A stretch of DNA of 20,881 nt, taken from the IMG/VR virus record IMGVR_UViG_3300042261_000257, positions 1 through 20,881 of that record; one strand, 5' to 3'. The notes beneath the pieces are model-generated. The model was given only the letters and a program-made list of their open reading frames with translations, was not told the origin of the DNA and searched no databases. Positions 15,184 to 20,607 of this stretch are shown in pieces; the first letter of the stretch is position 1, and each line of letters begins with the position of its first letter. Origin of the DNA: a virus. The position numbers and the translations under genes were made by a program.

Positions 15184-15414
15184 GGAACCGACGAACCGAA
15201 AAAAGTGCCATACCTTTTATATTTGAGGTCCCTTATTATTATAATAATAAGGGAAATTGTATACAGGGGATTAGAAAATATTCGGTTACTCGGTTCGTCG
15301 CTAGTTAAGTTATGTATTTTCATAGGTTTACAAGGAACCGAGTATTGGTTCCGCTTGGTTCCTCGGTTCCAATTTTGGAACCGAAAATGGAACCGAATTT
15401 TTACGTTCGGTTCA
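15184..15414. repeat. Iteron cluster, candidate replication origin
   Basis: The octamer GGAACCGA or its complement occurs exactly at 15184, 15334, 15377 and 15389 (plus) and 15363 (minus), and with one mismatch at 15192 (plus) and at 15282, 15290, 15345, 15355 and 15407 (minus): eleven copies in 231 bases. Several pair into dyads, such as 10-bp arms TCGGTTCCAA around TT at 15363-15384 and GAACCGAA/TTCGGTTC at 15390-15413. An 11-bp inverted pair (15189-15199 and 15290-15300) flanks a perfect palindrome. The cluster starts 26 bases past the stop of an SF3 helicase gene. In satellite phage P4 the alpha helicase binds octameric iterons at ori and crr, which is a close parallel. No gene fills this 304-base gap. 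Confidence 0.7.
15230..15253. repeat. Perfect 24-bp AT-rich palindrome
   Basis: The half-site CCCTTATTATTA is followed directly by its exact reverse complement with no spacer. It sits near the midpoint between two inverted copies of CGACGAACCGA. It could extrude as a cruciform, serve as an origin-unwinding or protein-binding element, or be a bidirectional terminator-like stem. Its role is not known. Confidence 0.7.
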
Positions 15415-15439
15415 GTGATAGTTCGTCAATGGTTTTGTG

Positions 15440-16777
15440 TTATTCATTGATAAATCCTAAAGTTATCTGCTCATATTCAATATTATTCGCGCTGTTCTTG
15501 AACGAGATATTAGGCCAATATTTCTCACGATCGCCTGTTGTGCGCTGTGCGTCTTTCTTTGTATGATTGCGGTATGCGGAGAAGAAGCGATTATTGAACT
15601 TGCGATGAGCCGGGCAACGATGTCCGTGATCGGATGACCATTTCTTGAATAACTTGTATAGACCGGCCTTGGTAATGCCGTATTCTGGAGTATCAATCTC
15701 AATTTCTTCATCGACAAATGCCATGATCGGGTTGTTATCAACACGGATCTCGGCAACGTACTTGTCCATTGATGTGTTCTTGGTAAACCCTTGTTTGACA
15801 AGCCTGCGGTATCCCGCGACGCACCAGCGGAATATCCCGGGTAGTTCAGATTCAAGGCGGGTCTTTAAGCCGGTATCCTGTTCACCATCCTTGAACTCGA
15901 CCTCGAACGGAACCAAGAGCATGCGGCGATAGAACGCGGTCGTGGCATCGTCAATGGTTGGGAACTCGTTTAGGCAGTAGATCAGCTTGCAGAATGGAGA
16001 ATGGGTGTAGGTCGGGACGAACTTCTCATTGAATAGGACCGGATCTCCCGATGTAACCTTGCGGAAAGTTTCCTCGAAGCGTTCCGCGTTTCGCGGGAGG
16101 TCGCTGTCGATGTTGATGTACTTGCCTATGATATTGCACCGCAGGACAGGGTTGGATAGGGATTCAAGGGATACGGCGGATACGTTCTGCCTGCCAAAGA
16201 CCTTCGATATGGTCTCTGCAAACACGGACTTGCCGTTGGACCCGTTGCCGATAAGGAACAAAGCCTTCTCGAAATGACAGGACTTCATAAGGCAGTAGCC
16301 TGCGAACTCTTGGAGAATGTCCATCTTCTGTTGGTCGTTCTGCGTGACGGACTTGAGGAAATCCATCCACATTGGCGCGTCGATCCCGGTCTTGAGCGTA
16401 TAAGGCAACTGAATTGTGATAAGGTATTGCGGGTCATGTTCTGCAACAATGTTCGATCTGATGTCGTATAGGCAATCTTGGAAGCAGAATATCCCGTCAG
16501 GGTTAAGCCGGTCAGGATCAACGGCTTTCATAGCCTCGATGTTCTTGATGACATCGTTGCGCTTCGCGGGTGATAAGGCGCGTCCGTATGGCATGGACAT
16601 AATGATCTGGTGCAGTTCAGCATCGCACTTAGGGGACTTGATCTGCTCATAGTACCCGTTGTGGTAGTGGTATATCTTGCCGAACGCTTGGACGGATATG
16701 AACTTGTGCGCCTTGCACACTCGCTCTGCCATGACGAGCGTGACATCGGACTTTGGCTTGTTGTCGTCGTCGATCAT
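15440..16777 (-). CDS. SF3 replicative helicase (phage P4 alpha / D5 type, without primase domain)
   Basis: A 445-residue ATPase. Residues of about 60-165 match the D5_N-like domain (IFCFQDCLYDI ... LPYTL ... MWMDFL ... LQEFAGYCL). The SF3 core has Walker A GNGSNGKS (177-184), Walker B INIDSD (221-226), motif C-like LIYCLNEFPTIDD with N270, and the arginine pair R284-R285. A C-terminal winged-helix-like region follows. Such helicases form hexamers and unwind DNA from an origin. The archaeo-eukaryotic primase domain found at the N-terminus of P4 alpha is absent here (only about 60 residues precede D5_N), so priming must come from elsewhere. AGGA lies six bases before the ATG. Iterons follow its stop codon and a structured RNA leader precedes it. 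Confidence 0.9.
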   Translation of the reverse strand: MIDDDNKPKSDVTLVMAERVCKAHKFISVQAFGKIYHYHNGYYEQIKSPKCDAELHQIIMSMPYGRALSPAKRNDVIKNIEAMKAVDPDRLNPDGIFCFQDCLYDIRSNIVAEHDPQYLITIQLPYTLKTGIDAPMWMDFLKSVTQNDQQKMDILQEFAGYCLMKSCHFEKALFLIGNGSNGKSVFAETISKVFGRQNVSAVSLESLSNPVLRCNIIGKYINIDSDLPRNAERFEETFRKVTSGDPVLFNEKFVPTYTHSPFCKLIYCLNEFPTIDDATTAFYRRMLLVPFEVEFKDGEQDTGLKTRLESELPGIFRWCVAGYRRLVKQGFTKNTSMDKYVAEIRVDNNPIMAFVDEEIEIDTPEYGITKAGLYKLFKKWSSDHGHRCPAHRKFNNRFFSAYRNHTKKDAQRTTGDREKYWPNISFKNSANNIEYEQITLGFINE

Positions 16778-16795
16778 ATAATATCCTTAATAAAT

Positions 16796-16818
16796 GGCCC
16801 CAGGAATTGCACCTGGCC
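16796..16818 (-). other. tRNA T-arm-like hairpin before the helicase gene
   Basis: On the minus strand CCAGG-TGCAATT-CCTGG forms a 5-bp stem with a 7-base loop close to the tRNA T-loop consensus, extended by a bulged GGCC/GGCC pairing. The preceding bases ATGGTGTAATAGGCAC (about 16836-16852) look like a tRNA D-arm, but no anticodon arm or acceptor stem can be paired. It may be a tRNA remnant or a leader hairpin just upstream of the helicase ribosome site. Confidence 0.4.
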
Positions 16819-16862
16819 TTGCTAATTAGTTGAGCTGTGCCTATTACACCATGCCGAAATAA

Positions 16863-16918
16863 GCCCGTCCATCGCCGTCACAGCGGAGATGGCAAGCCTG
16901 TGGGAGCAGGCGCCGGGC
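16863..16918 (-). other. Three-way-junction RNA fold
   Basis: Three stems close neatly: P1 GCCCG/CGGGC (16863-16867 with 16914-16918), P2 CCATC/GATGG enclosing CCG/CGG (16869-16892), and P3 GCCTG/CAGGC (16896-16911). It begins immediately after the T run of the terminator at 16919 and precedes the helicase gene. I cannot match it to a known riboswitch or ribozyme. It could control read-through transcripts into the helicase gene. Confidence 0.45.
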
Positions 16919-16960
16919 AAAAAAGAAATCCGGGCAGTCGCTTGGCGTCCGTCCCGGATT
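16919..16960 (-). terminator. Intrinsic terminator upstream of the helicase gene
   Basis: Arms AATCCGGG and CCCGGATT (8 bp) enclose an 18-base loop that itself pairs further (CGG/CTG and CGC/GCG around CAA). On the minus strand the stem is followed by TCTTTTTT. This is a textbook Rho-independent terminator placed about 60 bases downstream of a consensus promoter and before the helicase, so it should cut most transcription short. Confidence 0.8.
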
Positions 16961-17017
16961 AAATAACAATAATACGTCATGGCTGTGACCATTTATATTA
17001 CCGCCTCCCAGCGGGTA
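16919..17017 (-). ncRNA. Candidate small RNA between promoter and terminator
   Basis: Transcription from promoter 17024-17051 should start near 17017 and stop near 16919, giving an RNA of about 100 bases. Its 5' end is a hairpin, TTACC(C)GC/GCGGTAA with loop TGGGAG (16998-17018), and its 3' end is the terminator stem. A stable 5' hairpin plus an intrinsic terminator is the usual design of a bacterial small RNA. A 56-codon frame (ATG at 16992) crosses it but runs through the terminator, so I favour a non-coding role or a leader peptide. The helicase gene lies downstream, so it may be an attenuated leader. Confidence 0.5.
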
Positions 17018-17023
17018 AGGTTC

Positions 17024-17051
17024 ATTATATATCAGAGTTCTTCTTTGTCAA
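17024..17051 (-). promoter_or_regulatory. Full-consensus sigma-70 promoter
   Basis: On the minus strand TTGACA (17051-17046) and TATAAT (17029-17024) are exact consensus boxes with a 16-base spacer. The -10 box overlaps the stop codon of the 43-aa zinc protein gene. It drives the small RNA/terminator leader and, by read-through, the helicase. Exact consensus on both boxes suggests very strong host-driven transcription. Confidence 0.85.
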
Positions 17052-17156
17052 CAACGCTATCATGCTCACCGATACCTTGATACGATCTGAACGCTTCCGG
17101 CACTTGTGTCGTTCAAGAAACCGAAGGCTCTTGCCGCAGAATTTACATTTAGACAT
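17025..17156 (-). CDS. Small zinc-finger-like protein
   Basis: A 43-residue basic protein beginning MSKCKFCGKSLRFLERHKC, with a C2HC layout (C4, C7, H17, C19) followed by an arginine/lysine-rich helix. It probably binds zinc and perhaps nucleic acid. I start at the second of two adjacent ATGs (17156) because GGA then lies at six bases; the first ATG (17159) is possible. It overlaps the end of the VRR-NUC gene and is the last gene before the helicase promoter. Function unknown. Confidence 0.65.
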   Translation of the reverse strand: MSKCKFCGKSLRFLERHKCRKRSDRIKVSVSMIALLTKKNSDI

Positions 17157-17529
17157 CATTAATCCTATCGTAAGCGTGTTCAAGAATAAGCCGCTTCACC
17201 TGACAACCTGACTGCACTAGCCAGAAGAACACGTGGGGATGCTTGCCGGAATACTTCTCCTTGAATAATTCTTGATCCGGTGATAGACGTGCCTTCTTGT
17301 CACCGCGTTTTACCTCGATGAACGCACCGCATAAAGAGCGATCTTTACCATCGAAAAGGACAAAGAAATCGAACGTACCTTTTCGGCACAACTGTATCCA
17401 AGACCCCCACTCGGACTTGACCCTGCCAGAGTTCAGTCGTTCAAACCATGTGACGGTCCCGGTCACCTCCAATGCGTACAGCGACCGGAACACGTCGTTT
17501 TTGATTATGGTTTCTGGTGTTGGCATCAT
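17149..17529 (-). CDS. VRR-NUC domain nuclease
   Basis: A 126-residue protein that is a stand-alone PD-(D/E)XK nuclease of the VRR-NUC type. Visible motifs are RLNSGRV (residues 31-37), the first metal-binding aspartate in GTFDFF (D54), the catalytic IEVK (E72, K74), and LSPDQELF (Q86). Family members cleave branched or structured DNA and often sit in phage replication/recombination operons, as here. The first ATG (17529) overlaps the stop of the upstream gene as ATGA; a second ATG follows directly. It lies after the RecA-like ATPase and DUF669-like genes, suggesting a shared recombination pathway. Length is normal for phage members. Confidence 0.85.
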   Translation of the reverse strand: MMPTPETIIKNDVFRSLYALEVTGTVTWFERLNSGRVKSEWGSWIQLCRKGTFDFFVLFDGKDRSLCGAFIEVKRGDKKARLSPDQELFKEKYSGKHPHVFFWLVQSGCQVKRLILEHAYDRINDV

Positions 17530-17933
17530 TCAGACCATGCAATCTCGTCTGGAGACTTAACACCGCATGGATTAACATTCTGTCCAGCCTTATTAACATC
17601 TGATAGCACAACGCGAAGAACGCCGGATTTATCGGCCTTGTGAGAAAGGTTGAACTCGATGTTTTCACCTATCACAGCCTCGTCATCCCATTCGTATTTG
17701 TTCTTACCGATCTCTTTTGCACCAAGCGCGGTGAGAAGTTCTCCCATACTTGATGGGAACAAAAGCACCTTAAACGTAAGGACTTCACCATCCTGAACAG
17801 TCGAGAATGACCAGTCATAGGCAGGATAGATGTCCTTTATCATCTTCTTGACAACCTTTTCGATGGTCACGCAATCATAGTGACCCTCGGCAGGCAATGT
17901 GAACTGTGATGTTTCGGTGGTATGTTTAGCCAT
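17526..17933 (-). CDS. DUF669-like putative ssDNA-binding protein
   Basis: A 135-residue protein. After a flexible start (MAKHTTETSQFTLPAEGHYDC) it shows strand-rich segments with VTIEKVVKK, LTFKVLLFP and a C-terminal IEFNLSHKADKSGVLRVVLSDV, compatible with an OB-like fold. The G-x-Y-x-x-x-I-x-x start and its place between a RecA/Sak4-like ATPase and a VRR-NUC nuclease match the DUF669 arrangement in many phages, where the protein is thought to bind single-stranded DNA. I start at the ATG at 17933, three bases after the ATPase stop region, with AAGGAG ten bases upstream. The longer frame only shadows the ATPase C-terminus. Family assignment is tentative. Confidence 0.6.
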   Translation of the reverse strand: MAKHTTETSQFTLPAEGHYDCVTIEKVVKKMIKDIYPAYDWSFSTVQDGEVLTFKVLLFPSSMGELLTALGAKEIGKNKYEWDDEAVIGENIEFNLSHKADKSGVLRVVLSDVNKAGQNVNPCGVKSPDEIAWSE

Positions 17934-17934
17934 A

Positions 17935-18984
17935 TTACTTTTTCTCCTTCTTTGTTGGCTTATCTTCTGACTTTGCCTCCGTCGTAAGGACAGGACACGC
18001 GCGAAGTTTATCAAGCCCTTCTTTCAGACGTTCATTTGTAAGACCTTCGATGGCTGTCTTTGATAGCGTTCCAAACGTGGCGCGGAGGAACTCTGCTCCG
18101 GCCTTTTTTCCTGCATCGGTACGAGCCTCGAATCGAAGTGGCATCTCGGCGAATATCTCCTCAACGAGTATATCACGCTCACGCAGACGCTTTGACACGG
18201 AAGCATCAGAAACGAAAATACCCTGGCTACTATCCTGTGATAAAGGTTCATGCGATCCACCGATATTCAGTTCCTTGATATGCGGAAGGAACGTCTCGAA
18301 TGTCGGACGTTCAAAAGACTGCCCATTGATCTTGTCGAAGCGATCCTTGATAATGAAAGCCTTGTTGACAATTCCTTTAATATGCCCCTTTTCAACAACT
18401 TTTTCAGCTGTCATTTCAACAAGAAGCGAAGGCTCAAAACCAAGTTCTCCCTCGGTTTTCATCTTGATACCAGTCTTGATAAGTTCCTTATCGCCTTCTT
18501 CGTTCTCCTCAAAATCATATTCAAACCCCGCGCGTCCTGCCATCAGGATATGAAGTTTTGAGTTAAGGAACAGTTCGTTAAATACGCCCCATTCCTCTTT
18601 AATAGCACCCCAATGGTTGAACTTTATCTTGGTGATACCCTTATCCTTCATAAACGCCTTGAGAAGTTCTCTCCAAGGATGGGTGATACTGTCGATCAGA
18701 AGAATACCGCCAGCCGCCTCAGCTTCTTTCGTTGCTAGAATAAGCGTTGCAAAAGACCTGCTCTGGACGCGCATCAACTTGATCCCTGCATCACGGAACA
18801 TCCTCTCAACATACGACGATCCCATCTCGGTATCAAAGAAGAATACCGGCTTATCAGACTTCGTATATCGGTGAAGTCCAATAGCAACCTGCGTCATCGT
18901 GTGTGTCTTACCGGCACCAGGAAAGCCAAGAAAACCAGACTTCAGGTATCCTTGAGTGTTCTGTGCCTCCTTGAATATGGACAT
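17935..18984 (-). CDS. RecA-like phage ATPase (Sak4/AAA_24 type)
   Basis: A 349-residue protein. Walker A is GFPGAGKT (residues 20-27), followed by VFFFDTE (47-53) and Walker B GILLIDSITH (93-102). A FNHWGAIKEEW stretch and the strand LHILMAGRAGFE follow. The layout is that of phage RecA-core ATPases (AAA_24, which includes Sak4-type annealing proteins), used in recombination and recombination-dependent replication. The C-terminal 100 residues are charged, ending in a lysine-rich tail. The ATG at 18984 has AGGAGG five bases upstream. It is the first large gene of the early minus-strand operon and is followed closely by the DUF669-like and VRR-NUC genes. Confidence 0.8.
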   Translation of the reverse strand: MSIFKEAQNTQGYLKSGFLGFPGAGKTHTMTQVAIGLHRYTKSDKPVFFFDTEMGSSYVERMFRDAGIKLMRVQSRSFATLILATKEAEAAGGILLIDSITHPWRELLKAFMKDKGITKIKFNHWGAIKEEWGVFNELFLNSKLHILMAGRAGFEYDFEENEEGDKELIKTGIKMKTEGELGFEPSLLVEMTAEKVVEKGHIKGIVNKAFIIKDRFDKINGQSFERPTFETFLPHIKELNIGGSHEPLSQDSSQGIFVSDASVSKRLRERDILVEEIFAEMPLRFEARTDAGKKAGAEFLRATFGTLSKTAIEGLTNERLKEGLDKLRACPVLTTEAKSEDKPTKKEKK

Positions 18985-19025
18985 ATAGTCCTCCTATTTT
19001 ACCCGATCTTACGGGCGTAGCCAGT

Positions 19026-19184
19026 TTAAACGGACTTGGCGGCCGTCTTTTTACAATACTGCTCAAGAGCCTCCTCTATGATAGCCTTCTTCAGCCGACG
19101 CTCGCGCTTCGCCTTGCGCTCGATCGCGTCATCAATGTCCCTGCGGATAATAATTGTTACGACTTTTGTGTCTGGTATTTTCAT
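19026..19184 (-). CDS. Ribbon-helix-helix (Arc/MetJ-type) regulator
   Basis: A 52-residue protein (MKIPDTKVVTIIIRRDIDDAI start). One strand, KVVTIIIRR, is followed by two helices, DIDDAIERKAKRER and LKKAIIEEALEQYCKK, the usual ribbon-helix-helix design that dimerises to bind DNA through the paired strands. The ATG at 19184 is preceded by AAGGAGG at a short spacing; the longer frame from 19220 has no such site and overlaps the upstream micro-gene. Being the second gene after the divergent promoters, it may repress one or both of them. The nearby palindrome at 19341-19359 is a possible target. The target is inferred. Confidence 0.7.
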   Translation of the reverse strand: MKIPDTKVVTIIIRRDIDDAIERKAKRERRLKKAIIEEALEQYCKKTAAKSV

Positions 19185-19192
19185 AAGCCTCC

Positions 19193-19282
19193 TTAACAGT
19201 AAACTCTGACAAGCTCCCACTTGCCGTTGATAAGTTCATATTCCTTGACGAGCCTGCCCTCTCTGACGATCTTTGTTTTCAT
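19193..19282 (-). CDS. 29-aa micro-protein, first gene of the early operon
   Basis: A short open frame (MKTKIVREGRLVKEYELING, then K-W-E-L-V-R-V-Y-C) with a strong GGAGG seven bases before its ATG. It looks like two or three beta strands. The perfect ribosome site just after a good promoter supports expression. It may be a true micro-protein or may serve to couple ribosomes into the next gene, whose start lies nine bases after its stop. No family recognised. Confidence 0.6.
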   Translation of the reverse strand: MKTKIVREGRLVKEYELINGKWELVRVYC

Positions 19283-19303
19283 ATCTTCCTCCAGGTTGAT
19301 TGC

Positions 19304-19332
19304 AGTATAAAGGAAGATGTGAGAGAAGTCAA
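19304..19332 (-). promoter_or_regulatory. Sigma-70 promoter of the early minus-strand operon
   Basis: On the minus strand TTGACT (19332-19327) and TATACT (19309-19304) are separated by 17 bases, each one mismatch from consensus. Predicted start is near 19297, giving a 15-base leader that contains the GGAGG of the micro-protein. It faces away from promoter 19368-19396. Confidence 0.8.
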
Positions 19333-19340
19333 GAAAAATA

Positions 19341-19359
19341 ATTTAAAATGTTTTTAAAT
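19341..19359. repeat. Palindrome between divergent promoters
   Basis: ATTTAAAA and TTTTAAAT form 8-bp arms around a TGT spacer. It lies between the -35 boxes of the two divergent promoters (9 bases from each), so a bound protein could affect both. AT-rich tracts make chance palindromes common, so the operator idea is only a hypothesis. Confidence 0.4.
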
Positions 19360-19367
19360 CTTTTTTG

Positions 19368-19396
19368 TTGACAGTGTTATTCTTTGGGTGTATATT
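19368..19396 (+). promoter_or_regulatory. Sigma-70 promoter of the plus-strand lysis-side operon
   Basis: TTGACA (19368-19373) and TATATT (19391-19396) with a 17-base spacer: exact -35, one mismatch in -10, with TG directly before the -10. Transcription should start near 19403 and read the hydrolase and the three genes after it. Confidence 0.8.
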
Positions 19397-19447
19397 TGAA
19401 ATTGCTTATGGAGACCACACACAACACACAAGACAAAATAAATTTAA

Positions 19448-19507
19448 CCCCCGACGGGAAAGCCTACCGGCGCAAGCCTGTGCGGTTCTCCATAAGCACG
19501 TCGGGGG
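19448..19507 (+). promoter_or_regulatory. Structured 5' leader of the hydrolase gene
   Basis: A 9-bp stem (CCCCCGACG at 19448-19456 with CGTCGGGGG at 19499-19507) encloses an inner bulged hairpin (CCG-G-CGCA / TGTGCGG, 19467-19485). It lies within the roughly 120-base leader, eight bases before the AGGAGG of the hydrolase. It may be a regulatory RNA element; I cannot match it to a known riboswitch. The same bases are also open in frame with the hydrolase, so an N-terminal extension is the alternative. Confidence 0.45.
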
Positions 19508-19524
19508 ACTATTTAGGAGGGGGT

Positions 19525-19989
19525 ATGTTGAAACCAGATTGGGTAGATGATGAGGTAGTTGAGAGTAACCTTGCAAGTGTTGTGATCGGAGCATTGGTTT
19601 GCATTATTATTGTATTTGCGTTCTTGTTCTTCTGTGGGTGTGCGCAGGCTGAAGGTATCAGCAAATCAAAGTTCGTTGATGCGATCATTGGGGAGGCGGA
19701 AGGTGAGCCATATATAGGGAAGTTGGCTGTTGCCTGTGCGATACGGAATCGTGGAACACTTAATGGTGTTTATGGAGTTAATGCTCCTAGGGTCAAGGCT
19801 CGCAAGTATTCATCTGCCATATTCGTTCAGGCGGTCAAGGCGTATGAGGAAAGCGCAAAGCCGGAGGCGTGTGAGTTCATTGATGGTGCAGACCATTGGG
19901 AGGGATCAGCGTTTAATAAACCAACATGGGCATATAATATGCGTGAAACATTCCGCACGAAAGGTCAGGTGTTCTATGTCAAGCGGTAA
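19525..19989 (+). CDS. SleB-type cell wall hydrolase with N-terminal membrane segment (putative endolysin)
   Basis: A 154-residue protein. A hydrophobic helix at residues 16-37 precedes GCAQAEG, which could be a signal peptidase site (AQA) or part of a signal-anchor. The enzyme domain has FVDAIIGEAEGEP (candidate catalytic E57), YIGKLAVACAIRNRG, then GADHWEGSAFNKPTWAYNM and VFYVKR, the pattern of Hydrolase_2/SleB proteins that cut peptidoglycan. Export by its own signal suggests secreted or signal-arrest-release lysis, which may need no holin. I chose the ATG at 19525 with AGGAGGGG just upstream. An in-frame ATG at 19408 lies only a few bases after the predicted transcription start and has no ribosome site. 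The next gene starts inside its last codons. Confidence 0.8.
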   Translation: MLKPDWVDDEVVESNLASVVIGALVCIIIVFAFLFFCGCAQAEGISKSKFVDAIIGEAEGEPYIGKLAVACAIRNRGTLNGVYGVNAPRVKARKYSSAIFVQAVKAYEESAKPEACEFIDGADHWEGSAFNKPTWAYNMRETFRTKGQVFYVKR

Positions 19990-20251
19990 TCACTTAGTAG
20001 ATCGTTACGAGGAATCACAGAACAGGATAAGGACGTGCGGTTATTGTAATGGTGACGGTCATGTGCCGTGGTCTGATATTACTGATGGTTTCGAGAAGAT
20101 GGCAGATTATATCAGTTTCCTGATATATAAGAGAAGCAAGCGCGGATTTCCGTGTAAGAGTTTCCGAGAGATGCTGTCGATCGCAAGGGAAGTCAAGAAA
20201 CATGGTGCAGAATGTCCCATGTGTGATGGGTGTGGGGAGGTGGAGGTATGA
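19976..20251 (+). CDS. Small zinc protein with two CxxCxGxG motifs
   Basis: A 91-residue protein. CGYCNGDG (residues 21-28) and CPMCDGCG (80-87) form two DnaJ-type zinc knuckles that together could hold one zinc ion. Between them lies a helical stretch (DGFEKMADYISFLIYKRSKR). The start overlaps the end of the hydrolase by 14 bases and has AGG seven bases before its ATG. The open frame extends far upstream, but that part only shadows the hydrolase. Role unknown; DnaJ-like knuckles often serve protein or nucleic acid contacts. Confidence 0.65.
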   Translation: MSSGNHLVDRYEESQNRIRTCGYCNGDGHVPWSDITDGFEKMADYISFLIYKRSKRGFPCKSFREMLSIAREVKKHGAECPMCDGCGEVEV

Positions 20252-20607
20252 ATATAGACGGATGTTTCGAGATGTACGGGAAGCATATCAGGCTGTGCAT
20301 GGAGGACTTTGCATTGGTGCATAGGCATTATGCGGAGTTGCAGATGAAAGTAACCCGTGTAAGGATGTATGGCAAGAAGTTGACATCAAGAGCAAGCGGG
20401 AGGGCAGATAGAGCAACTGTGATGATAAAGCACTACGAGAGCGCATATAACTATCTGTTTAATGGCGGTCTTGATGAGTTTATCAACAGGTTCGGTATTG
20501 ATCTTAGTGCTGATGCAATTCGCAAGCAGGCTATTGAGATGGCTGCCGAAGGACAGAAATATACAGAGGGTTTATGTAATGATAAGGATATGGAGGTTGA
20601 TATATGA
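20248..20607 (+). CDS. Hypothetical protein, plus-strand operon
   Basis: A 119-residue helical protein (MNIDGCFEMYGKHIRLCMED start, basic middle KVTRVRMYGKKLTSRASGRAD, acidic end). I recognise no family. The ATG at 20248 overlaps the stop of the zinc protein gene as ATGA, with GGGGAGG seven bases upstream; six extra upstream codons in the frame have no ribosome site. It ends with another ATGA overlap into the next gene, so the three genes are translationally coupled. Confidence 0.6.
   Translation: MNIDGCFEMYGKHIRLCMEDFALVHRHYAELQMKVTRVRMYGKKLTSRASGRADRATVMIKHYESAYNYLFNGGLDEFINRFGIDLSADAIRKQAIEMAAEGQKYTEGLCNDKDMEVDI

Noticed and set aside
15184-15414. CRISPR array
   Set aside because: The repeats are eight bases long, occur in both orientations and have irregular spacing, so they fit iterons rather than a CRISPR.
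15169-15566. Plus-strand open frames across the iteron region
   Set aside because: Their sequences are translations of the repeats and palindrome, and no ribosome site precedes them.
16796-16865. A complete tRNA gene on the minus strand
   Set aside because: T-arm and D-arm resemblance is good, but no 5-bp anticodon stem with a proper loop and no 7-bp acceptor stem can be drawn.
16822-16992. 56-codon minus-strand open frame in the helicase leader
   Set aside because: It runs through the intrinsic terminator, the three-way junction and the tRNA-like arm, its ribosome site is 11 bases from the ATG inside a hairpin, and its sequence resembles no family. RNA structure explains the region better, though a leader peptide is not excluded.
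18985-19025. Terminator between the ribbon-helix-helix gene and the RecA-like ATPase gene
   Set aside because: Only a 4-bp CCCG/CGGG stem without a T run is present, too weak to call.
19448-19507. Known riboswitch (such as cyclic di-GMP) in the hydrolase leader
   Set aside because: A few bases look similar to conserved riboswitch segments, but the stem order and core do not match any class I can recall with confidence.
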